DNA of 22,343 bases from a virus, in the IMG/VR virus record IMGVR_UViG_3300008120_005618, positions 1 through 22,343 of that record; one strand, given 5' to 3'. The notes under the pieces are model-generated. The model worked only from the letters and a program-made list of their open reading frames with translations, was not told where the DNA came from and searched no databases. Positions 1 through 4,658 of this stretch are shown piece by piece. Position 1 is the first letter of the stretch; each line of letters opens with the position of its first letter. Both the position numbers and the translations under genes were made by a program.

Positions 1-146
1 CTATCGACTTCCGAATGGGTCGCAACCATAATTGGAAGGTGAGGAACGGCTCGATAGACACTGTACAGGTCCCTGCTCTGATGTGCACGTCAACAGGTTA
101 TGGGGAACAAACCATAAGTAAAAACCGGAGATAAGATATTACAATT
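1..146 (+). ncRNA. 3' part of an unidentified structured RNA, cut by the window start
   Basis: No reading frame fills this stretch, but it is dense in perfect complementary segments. CTATCGA (1-7) pairs with TCGATAG (51-57), CTTCC (8-12) continues that stem by pairing with GGAAG (34-38), and ATGG (15-18) pairs with CCAT (26-29). A separate hairpin pairs TTATGG (98-103) with CCATAA (112-117). This nesting, immediately 5' of a tRNA cluster, resembles the placement of large phage RNAs such as GOLLD and ROOL, which often sit beside phage tRNAs; that comparison is by position only, and I cannot match a consensus. The left boundary lies outside the window and the strand is inferred from the neighbouring tRNAs. 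Confidence 0.5.
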
Positions 147-219
147 GCGAAAGTAGCTCAGTTGGTAGAGCATCACCTTGCCAAGGTGAGGGTCGGGAGT
201 TCGAATCTCCTCTTTCGCT
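147..219 (+). tRNA. tRNA-Gly (anticodon GCC)
   Basis: A full cloverleaf is visible. The acceptor GCGAAAG (147-153) pairs with CTTTCGC (212-218) and the D stem is GCTC/GAGC (156-159/168-171). The anticodon stem TCACC/GGTGA encloses loop TTGCCAA with anticodon GCC at 180-182. The T arm GGGAG-TTCGAAT-CTCCT has one G-T pair. The discriminator base is T219 and CCA is not encoded. It is followed within 6 bases by tRNA-Met, so both probably come from one precursor. Confidence 0.96.
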
Positions 220-225
220 CAACAT

Positions 226-297
226 TGTGGGGTAGAGCAGTGGTAGCTTGCAAGGCTCATAACCTTGAGGTCGGTGGTTCGAGTCCGCCCCCCGCAA
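226..297 (+). tRNA. tRNA-Met (CAT), initiator-like
   Basis: The acceptor TGTGGGG (226-232) pairs with CCCCGCA (290-296). The D stem is GAGC/GCTT, the anticodon stem CAAGG/CCTTG, and the loop CTCATAA has CAT at 258-260. The T arm is GGTGG-TTCGAGT-CCGCC and the discriminator is A297; CCA is not encoded. The TAGAGCAG..GGTAGCT block, the GGCTCATAACC loop region, the AGGTCG variable loop and the CCCCGCAA 3' end follow bacterial initiator tRNA-fMet rather than elongator tRNA-Met. It departs from the usual initiator in having a U1-A72 pair instead of the C1/A72 mismatch, and A-U instead of G-C as the first of the three anticodon-stem identity pairs. Confidence 0.93.
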
Positions 298-300
298 CAA

Positions 301-354
301 ATAGACTTTAAAAAGGGCCTTTCCGCTTTGGCGGCTCGCTAGGCCCGAGTCTAT
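301..354 (+). ncRNA. nested hairpin element after the tRNA pair
   Basis: Three nested perfect stems occupy this gap: ATAGACT (301-307) with AGTCTAT (348-354), GGGCCT (315-320) with AGGCCC (341-346), and CCGC (323-326) with GCGG (331-334). No T-run follows, so it does not look like an ordinary intrinsic terminator. It could be a processing or stability element of the tRNA precursor, a tRNA-like mini structure (the outer stem is 7 bp like an acceptor), or a leader structure of the next gene. The structure is seen; the role is unknown. Confidence 0.5.
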
Positions 355-355
355 C

Positions 356-371
356 TATATCAATGTAGTTC
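356..371. repeat. left copy of a 16-base perfect inverted repeat
   Basis: TATATCAATGTAGTTC here is the exact reverse complement of 703-718. The pair brackets the 391-693 gene and sits between the hairpin element and tRNA-Gln. A perfect 16-base match in inverse orientation over 350 bases is not expected by chance. Confidence 0.85.
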
Positions 372-390
372 TTTAAATTAGGAGAAAATT

Positions 391-693
391 ATGGAAACAA
401 TTATTGCGTTCGGTTGGGGTGCGGTTACAATGTTCTATGTTGGAATGATTGTAGTCGTGTTTCAGTTGAGAAAATCGGTAAAGCAGTTGGAGTCTGATGT
501 TATGGACACGGATGGTACACTTGCTGAAATATTTAAAACTGTTATTCAAAAAGAAAAAGAAACTATAAATTATGTTGACACGCTTCATAACACAAGTGAA
601 AATCATGTCAATGAGATTTATCGTTATATTGATTCACGGTTTGATAAGTTTGAAAACAAAATCACAAACAAACAAGAAATTTTAAAAGGATAA
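391..693 (+). CDS. small membrane-anchored coiled-coil protein
   Basis: The 100-residue protein has one hydrophobic segment near the N-terminus (about residues 4-24, IIAFGWGAVTMFYVGMIVVV), followed by a charged, probably helical region rich in Lys, Glu and Asp that should lie in the cytoplasm. No family is recognised. The start is supported by an AGGAGA Shine-Dalgarno sequence at 380-385, six bases before the ATG, which is notable because Bacteroidota hosts use such sites little. The gene is inserted within a tRNA cluster and flanked by a perfect inverted repeat (356-371 and 703-718), so it may be a separately acquired cassette. Membrane-plus-coiled-coil proteins of this size are common among phage accessory, lysis and exclusion proteins, but nothing here selects one role. 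Confidence 0.75.
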   Translation: METIIAFGWGAVTMFYVGMIVVVFQLRKSVKQLESDVMDTDGTLAEIFKTVIQKEKETINYVDTLHNTSENHVNEIYRYIDSRFDKFENKITNKQEILKG

Positions 694-702
694 TTACTAA
701 CC

Positions 703-718
703 GAACTACATTGATATA
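703..718. repeat. right copy of a 16-base perfect inverted repeat
   Basis: GAACTACATTGATATA is the exact reverse complement of 356-371. It ends two bases before the first base of tRNA-Gln. Confidence 0.85.
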
Positions 719-719
719 T

Positions 720-790
720 TACCCTTTCGTCTAATGGCAGGACAACTGGTTTTGGTCCAGTTAATCGAGGTTCGAGTCCTTGAGGGGTAA
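720..790 (+). tRNA. tRNA-Gln (anticodon TTG)
   Basis: The acceptor TACCCTT (720-726) pairs with AGGGGTA (783-789), with one T-G wobble. The anticodon stem ACTGG/CCAGT (745-749/757-761) encloses loop TTTTGGT with TTG at 752-754. The T loop is TTCGAGT. The discriminator is A790 and CCA is not encoded. The T-A first acceptor pair is typical of glutamine tRNAs. Confidence 0.94.
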
Positions 791-831
791 CTACAAAATA
801 ATTTTTACTATTTATTGTAAAGGATTTATCT

Positions 832-1338
832 ATGAAAGAATTTTTAAGATATATGAAATACTTTATCATTTCTCGAAAGAGATTTGATTCAAAAATATTA
901 TCAGACTATTTAGTTGTATTTCACGAGTTCGACTATAAAAAAACTCGATATGCTGGTTATTTGAATTGGAGTGGTGACGACACGTTAGTATCTATGTCGG
1001 ATTGGAAATTTGGATACTTTGAAATAAAAACAAGTAATCATGTTAAATTACAATCCAAGGAACTTTCAACCTTAAAGATTGTTTTAAATGAAAATAACAA
1101 ATTCTATTTACAATCACCATTTGAACTTGAACCTACGAAACTAAATCACTATTTTAATAAATCAATCAAGTCTCATAAGTTTGGATTGATGTGGTCTGAA
1201 GATTCTATTGAATTATATGTCGATGATTATTTAGTTTACAAAACTAACAACATAGATGACGTTAAATTGTTTATAAAAAAAATGCGTATTATCACCCAAG
1301 GTAAAGCGGATTATGTCAAGGTTTACAAAAAGGTATAA
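832..1338 (+). CDS. predicted concanavalin A-like (GH16-type) jelly-roll protein
   Basis: The 168-residue protein carries two blocks reminiscent of family 16 glycoside hydrolases and related lectins: WKFGYFEIKTSN (about residues 58-69), similar to the YGYFEARIK strand, and HKFGLMWSEDSIELYVDDYLVY (about 115-136), similar to the strand before the C-terminal sheet. The usual catalytic EIDIxE strand is not clear; ELEPTK near residue 98 is the closest match, so the protein may bind rather than cut glycans. There is no signal peptide. A TAAAGGA Shine-Dalgarno sequence lies 7 bases before the ATG. Possible roles are a virion-associated glycan-binding or degrading protein. The fold assignment is from pattern memory and is moderate at best. 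Confidence 0.6.
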   Translation: MKEFLRYMKYFIISRKRFDSKILSDYLVVFHEFDYKKTRYAGYLNWSGDDTLVSMSDWKFGYFEIKTSNHVKLQSKELSTLKIVLNENNKFYLQSPFELEPTKLNHYFNKSIKSHKFGLMWSEDSIELYVDDYLVYKTNNIDDVKLFIKKMRIITQGKADYVKVYKKV

Positions 1339-1345
1339 CAAAAAG

Positions 1346-1579
1346 ATGAAATCTGAAAAGTTTATATCATTGGACTTACATGGATATACCCATTCCGATG
1401 CAAGGGGGGTTATTATTGAATTTGTAGAAAAGAATTTTGATATAGAGGGTAAGTATTATATCATCACAGGTAATTCGGACCACATGAAACAAATTGTATT
1501 TGATGTCTTGGATGAATATTCTATTGGATGGTCAACCGACCCATTCAACGATGGTCGGATTTATTTTGACTATGAGTAA
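1346..1579 (+). CDS. Smr-domain protein
   Basis: The 77-residue protein is essentially a single small MutS-related (Smr) domain. The N-terminal LDLHGYTHSDA matches the conserved LDLHGxxxxEA motif, and YYIITGNSDHMK stands in the place of the later TGxGxH motif, with one residue more. Smr domains act as nucleases or bind nucleic acid ends and have been linked to mRNA or DNA cleavage. An in-frame ATG at 1313 would add 11 residues and overlap the upstream gene by 26 bases; I prefer 1346 because the domain starts just after it and an A-rich stretch precedes it. Where this phage uses it, in host nucleic acid degradation or in RNA turnover, is not shown by the sequence. Confidence 0.72.
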   Translation: MKSEKFISLDLHGYTHSDARGVIIEFVEKNFDIEGKYYIITGNSDHMKQIVFDVLDEYSIGWSTDPFNDGRIYFDYE

Positions 1580-1585
1580 TAAAAA

Positions 1586-1617
1586 TTTGTTTATTTGAAA
1601 ATTATTTCGTATATTTG
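1586..1617 (+). promoter_or_regulatory. Bacteroidota-type promoter
   Basis: A -33 TTTG (1586-1589) stands 20 bases before a -7 TATATTTG (1610-1617), matching the Bacteroidota sigma-ABfr consensus TTTG/TAnnTTTG. It lies in the gap before the gene at 1639. Confidence 0.8.
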
Positions 1618-1638
1618 TATTATCAAAAATAAAAAGTT

Positions 1639-2070
1639 ATGACAATTAATGAAGCTCTAAAACGTAAAAACAAGCTTGTATCTGAAATTGATAAACAAGC
1701 CGTAATCGCCATGAAGTATAATTCTATGGCAGCTGATTCAGTTCGTAGGTATTCGGCCAAGGCTGCTGCTGAAGGTATGGAGAAATTAACTCATGAGTTA
1801 GTTGAGTTGAAAACTAAAATTCACCTTGCTAATGCTCCAGTGTATTCGAAGATTTTTGAAATCTCTGAACTTAAAAATCTAATCAAGAAGTACCGTGCTA
1901 TTTCTTCCGATGAGGGAATGGTTGCTCACCGATGGTCAGATGCTCCACCTACTATGATGGTAGTTGAAATGGATGTAGTTACCCTCGACACTAAAGTTTC
2001 AGAACTTGAAGCTAAAATTGAAACTCTTCAGAATGAGTTGGATGTTTGGAATAATACACACCACATCTAA
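1639..2070 (+). CDS. DIP1984/septicolysin-like coiled-coil protein
   Basis: The 143-residue protein is almost entirely helical and charged, with two likely coiled-coil stretches (about residues 1-62 and 112-138). The order of elements, an N-terminal helix MTINEALKRKNKL, then LVELKTKIHLANAP, then a helix, and finally VVTLDTKVSELEAKIETLQNELDVWN, resembles the DIP1984/septicolysin family (DUF6847), in which a helix pair ends in an L..LD..IQ..NW-like segment. The function of that family is unclear. The gene has its own strong promoter at 1586-1617. No membrane segment or signal peptide is seen. Confidence 0.7.
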   Translation: MTINEALKRKNKLVSEIDKQAVIAMKYNSMAADSVRRYSAKAAAEGMEKLTHELVELKTKIHLANAPVYSKIFEISELKNLIKKYRAISSDEGMVAHRWSDAPPTMMVVEMDVVTLDTKVSELEAKIETLQNELDVWNNTHHI

Positions 2071-2276
2071 ATAACCTTGGAGATGTAAAGGGAGGCCGAA
2101 GTTAAGTTTATTTTTTACTTTCCACTACGCCATATAAGCAGATATTCGATATTGATATTGAATTCAAAATTCAAGATTTAAGTGTTCACAAATCAATTGT
2201 CAAATATCAAAACTCTTTGAACCGTAAAACAAACCCCTGATTGAGGTTTCCCTTACACTCCTATTATTCTGAATAT
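2071..2276. other. 206-base gap without a recognised gene
   Basis: This AT-rich gap shows no convincing promoter. It contains TTGATATT (2152-2159) complementary to AATATCAA (2203-2210), and a 5-bp hairpin AAACC/GGTTT near 2230-2250. Both are weak in such base composition. It may hold the leader of the next operon. Confidence 0.35.
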
Positions 2277-2621
2277 ATGAAGAAACAACTATTTACGGAA
2301 TTACAATTTGTGAATGTCATTGGTAAAAAAGAAATTCATCAAATTGACGAAGTAGAATATTTCCCAATGGCTGATGATTATGTGTATTACACAACTACGG
2401 GTCAGTCATTTGGTGATTGTCAATTGGAGTCATTAGAAATTGTATATGAAAGAGAAATGTCAATAACGAACGAAGAAATTATAGAGGAAATCCTTATTGA
2501 GGCTAACTCGTATGGTCTACGAGAAGAGGTATTAAGTTGGGCTAAATCCTTAATGGACCAAGACCCAAAACTTGATAGAGTTACAGCATATCAACAGGCG
2601 TATCACGAATGGGTTAAATAA
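2277..2621 (+). CDS. hypothetical protein
   Basis: The 114-residue protein is not recognised. The first half is rich in beta-like segments (FTELQFVNVIGKKEI), and the C-terminal half is helical and acidic, ending in a repeated-helix pattern with AYQQAYHEWVK. The ATG at 2277 is preferred over a TTG twelve codons upstream. Its stop codon shares one base with the ATG of the APS-kinase-like gene, so the two are probably co-translated, which ties it to that cassette. Confidence 0.7.
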   Translation: MKKQLFTELQFVNVIGKKEIHQIDEVEYFPMADDYVYYTTTGQSFGDCQLESLEIVYEREMSITNEEIIEEILIEANSYGLREEVLSWAKSLMDQDPKLDRVTAYQQAYHEWVK

Positions 2622-3052
2622 TGGTATATTGGTTTTATGGTCAGCCGGGAAGCGGCAAGACAACTTTAGCAAAAACATTATCAGAACATTTACAATTTAA
2701 TTTACATCGACAAGTTTTTCAGGTGGATGGTGATACCCTACGATTGATATTGGGTAATGCTAATTATACACCAAATGGCAGAGTGGACAATATACGAACT
2801 GCTACAAATATAACTCGTTACCTCGACCACATGGGGTATGATGTAATTGTGTCTTTAGTAGCGCCATATAAAGACGTTCGTAATGAATTGAAGAGTATGT
2901 GTAGATGTCAATACTTTTTTGTTCATACCACCGAAATTCGTGGACGTGAAATGTATTTTACCGAAATAGAAATTGATGAAGATGATGTCTCGATTGATAC
3001 CACAAACAAATCTCCAATAGAGTGTTTATTGGATGTAAAAGATTATATATGA
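2621..3052 (+). CDS. adenylylsulfate-kinase-like P-loop kinase
   Basis: A Walker A motif GQPGSGKT (residues 7-14) is followed by VDGDTLRLILG (about 35-45), then GRVDNIRTAT and a VIVSLVAPYKDVR block. This is the arrangement of APS kinase (CysC): P-loop, DGDxxR, NIR, SPY. APS kinase phosphorylates adenosine 5'-phosphosulfate to PAPS in the cytoplasm. At 143 residues it is shorter than bacterial CysC (about 200), lacking part of the C-terminal lid and helices, so the substrate may differ. It overlaps the next gene by four bases (ATGA), and with the nucleotidyltransferase and DUF2061 genes it forms a compact cassette. In bacteria, DUF2061 proteins are found next to or fused with sulfate-activation genes, which supports the assignment. 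Confidence 0.82.
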   Translation: MVYWFYGQPGSGKTTLAKTLSEHLQFNLHRQVFQVDGDTLRLILGNANYTPNGRVDNIRTATNITRYLDHMGYDVIVSLVAPYKDVRNELKSMCRCQYFFVHTTEIRGREMYFTEIEIDEDDVSIDTTNKSPIECLLDVKDYI

Positions 3053-3399
3053 AATACGCAATGTTTATAGGTAGGTGGCAGCCGTGGCACGATGGTCACC
3101 AATGGTTGATTGACCAAAAACTCAATCAAGGTAGTCGAGTTTTATTGTGTATTAGAGACGTACAGCCGGATGATAGTAATCCATGGACTGCTGAACAAGT
3201 TTATAAGAACTTATCTAAAGTTCATTATGACCTGATTAAACAAGGTAAAATTAAACTCATGATTATTCCAGATATTGAGTCCGTTAACTATGGACGTGGG
3301 GTTGGATATAACGTAATTGAACACATACCACCAACGGATATATCGGAAATATCAGCTACAAAGATAAGAGAAGAACTTCGTAAGGATGGTAAGTTATAA
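3049..3399 (+). CDS. cytidylyltransferase-like nucleotidyltransferase
   Basis: The 116-residue protein begins with MKYAMFIGRWQPWHDGH, the GRFQPFHxGH nucleotide-binding motif of the HxGH/ISSTxxR nucleotidyltransferase superfamily (NMN and pantetheine-phosphate adenylyltransferases and relatives). It closes with ISATKIRE (about residues 101-108), the second signature. Enzymes of this fold transfer AMP or CMP onto a phosphate group. It is a minimal single-domain form and the acceptor substrate cannot be read from the sequence; an NMN adenylyltransferase-like role in NAD supply or a partner role to the APS-kinase-like protein are both possible. The ATG lies inside the ATGA overlap with the upstream stop codon. 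Confidence 0.85.
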   Translation: MKYAMFIGRWQPWHDGHQWLIDQKLNQGSRVLLCIRDVQPDDSNPWTAEQVYKNLSKVHYDLIKQGKIKLMIIPDIESVNYGRGVGYNVIEHIPPTDISEISATKIREELRKDGKL

Positions 3400-3592
3400 A
3401 AGACATATTGCAAAGACAATAACTTGGAGAATCGTTGGAACTATTGATACAATGATTCTTGGGTGGATAATAACTGGTGATTTAAAACTTGGACTTGCAA
3501 TAGGTGGGTTCGAGGTGATTACAAAGATGGTCTTATACTATCTACACGAAAGAGCTTGGTACAAGTATATCAAGTTTGGATTAGAAAAATAA
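3386..3592 (+). CDS. DUF2061 small membrane protein
   Basis: The 68-residue protein matches the DUF2061 pattern closely: an N-terminal HIAKTITWRIVGTIDTMILGWIITG and a C-terminal VITKMVLYYLHERAW. Two membrane helices are expected, at about residues 13-30 and 35-53. The family has no established function but in bacteria it often accompanies cysC, cysD and cysN genes of sulfate activation. Here it overlaps the nucleotidyltransferase gene by 14 bases and completes the kinase/nucleotidyltransferase/membrane-protein cassette. Confidence 0.88.
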   Translation: MVSYKRHIAKTITWRIVGTIDTMILGWIITGDLKLGLAIGGFEVITKMVLYYLHERAWYKYIKFGLEK

Positions 3593-3593
3593 T

Positions 3594-4439
3594 ATGAAAC
3601 GTATAGTAATGCTGTTAATGCTTTTGGTCTCCTTAGCAACAGCGAGTGCAAAATGTGATTGGAGTTCACTAAAACTCCAACAATGGAATGAGCGCAATTA
3701 TTACAAGTGGTATGTGAGTGGTCAGATACTCGATGATAGTTGTGTTGATTACACATTTATGGTGTATGATTTCCAAACCAAAAAAACCGACACAATTCAA
3801 GATATTCGTGGTATAGTTGAAGTACAATTCAACGTCAAAGGTAAATACAAATTGTATTTGAAGGTTAGGAATAAATGTGAGAAATGTGATACTGCTTTAT
3901 ATCGTGAAGTTAATATTGTTCAGTTTCCCGGAGCAGGTGTTGGGTATTCTGTAAACATGGCTGATTGTAAAAAGTATAAATTTGAGATGACGTATATTAA
4001 GGGCATACCATTGAAAGATACTTGTATGGAATACTATATGGTATTTTATAAAGGTCCTTGGATGGATACTATGTCTCAAAAAGAATGGGATAACCTAACT
4101 GATTACCAAATCGGTATGGAGTATGATTTTCCTGACGCTGACTTTTTAGGTTATACTCAAACACGGATTGCTGATTTAACATTTAAAGACACCGGTCGTG
4201 TATTGATGTATGCTCAATGGTGGAACAAATGTTTACGACAAGATACCTTTATGTTTAGACGTTTGGATGTTTGTAAATCAAACCCAACATCAAACGTATT
4301 TAATTTATCAAGACCCGAGCCAAAGTTAGTTGCTATGTATGATATGTTGGGTAGACCTCTTAACTATGCTCGAGAAAATGAAATCATTATTTATGTTTAT
4401 AGCGATGGTTCTACAAAAAAGATGCTAACACATCGTTAA
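3594..4439 (+). CDS. secreted two-module protein with a T9SS-like C-terminal sorting domain
   Basis: The 281-residue protein has a classic signal peptide (MKRIVMLLMLLVSLATASA, cleavage after ASA). Two tandem modules follow that share a pattern of paired cysteines, aromatic residues and a DT turn: about residues 21-112 (ending KCEKCDTALYREVNIV) and 124-228 (ending KCLRQDTFMFRRLDVC). They look like Ig/PKD-type beta-sandwich repeats held by disulfides. The last 45 residues, with MYDMLGRPL, IIIYVYSDGS and a KKM..R tail, resemble the type IX secretion (Por) C-terminal sorting domain used by Bacteroidota for surface display. If correct, the phage would export this protein through host machinery to the cell surface during infection. 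A terminator follows at 4474. The sorting-domain call is inference. Confidence 0.75.
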   Translation: MKRIVMLLMLLVSLATASAKCDWSSLKLQQWNERNYYKWYVSGQILDDSCVDYTFMVYDFQTKKTDTIQDIRGIVEVQFNVKGKYKLYLKVRNKCEKCDTALYREVNIVQFPGAGVGYSVNMADCKKYKFEMTYIKGIPLKDTCMEYYMVFYKGPWMDTMSQKEWDNLTDYQIGMEYDFPDADFLGYTQTRIADLTFKDTGRVLMYAQWWNKCLRQDTFMFRRLDVCKSNPTSNVFNLSRPEPKLVAMYDMLGRPLNYARENEIIIYVYSDGSTKKMLTHR

Positions 4440-4473
4440 TAGGATGTTGATAACTTAACAAAAATTTAACAAA

Positions 4474-4500
4474 GGGGGCTTGTTTAAGTCCCCTTTTTTT
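4474..4500 (+). terminator. intrinsic terminator, part of a terminator-promoter element
   Basis: GGGGGCTT (4474-4481) pairs with AAGTCCCC (4486-4493) around loop GTTT, with one G-T pair, followed by a run of seven T. It ends the 3594-4439 gene. The TTG at 4480-4482 doubles as a -33 box. Confidence 0.88.
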
Positions 4501-4510
4501 ATTATCTTTA
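4480..4510 (+). promoter_or_regulatory. promoter fused to terminator (upstream copy)
   Basis: TTG in the hairpin (4480-4482) stands 20 bases before TATCTTTA (4503-4510), a variant of TAnnTTTG ending in A. It would give a roughly 140-base leader before the HExxH-VWA gene, upstream of the second promoter at 4610. Confidence 0.5.
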
Positions 4511-4609
4511 TATCTCAAAAAAGACCACACAACAAACCCAAACCAGTAAAAAATCTTATACTCGTAAGGAGAAACATAAAAAAGATTTAACAATTTCTTA
4601 ACATTGGGA

Positions 4610-4641
4610 TTTGGTATTGTCAACTATTTTTATTATCTTTA
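4610..4641 (+). promoter_or_regulatory. promoter of the HExxH-VWA gene
   Basis: TTTG (4610-4613) stands 20 bases before TATCTTTA (4634-4641). The sequence before it, TTTAACAATTTCTTAACATTGGG (about 4586-4607), is shared with the other composite elements, but the hairpin itself is degenerate here. Confidence 0.72.
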
Positions 4642-4651
4642 CACTGTAAAT
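4639..4651. promoter_or_regulatory. candidate operator: dyad TTTACA-C-TGTAAA
   Basis: A 13-base dyad covers the end of the -7 box and the predicted transcription start. The same dyad core, TTACACTGTAA, recurs at 7105-7115, and a variant, TTACTCTGTAA, at 6842-6852, always at the same place relative to a promoter. Confidence 0.5.
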
Positions 4652-4658
4652 GAGAGTT

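Noticed and set aside
1-146. RNase P RNA or tmRNA
   Set aside because: A GAGGAA stretch at 41-46 recalls RNase P, but the following bases do not match its conserved core, and no tmRNA-type tRNA end is present.
2152-2210. 8-base inverted repeat TTGATATT/AATATCAA as a regulatory hairpin
   Set aside because: The 43-base loop and AT-only context make chance likely; kept only as a remark on the gap.
4411-4623. Open frame on the minus strand in the gap before the VWA gene
   Set aside because: It runs through the terminator hairpin and one of the two promoters, and its protein shows no family features; all other genes are on the + strand.
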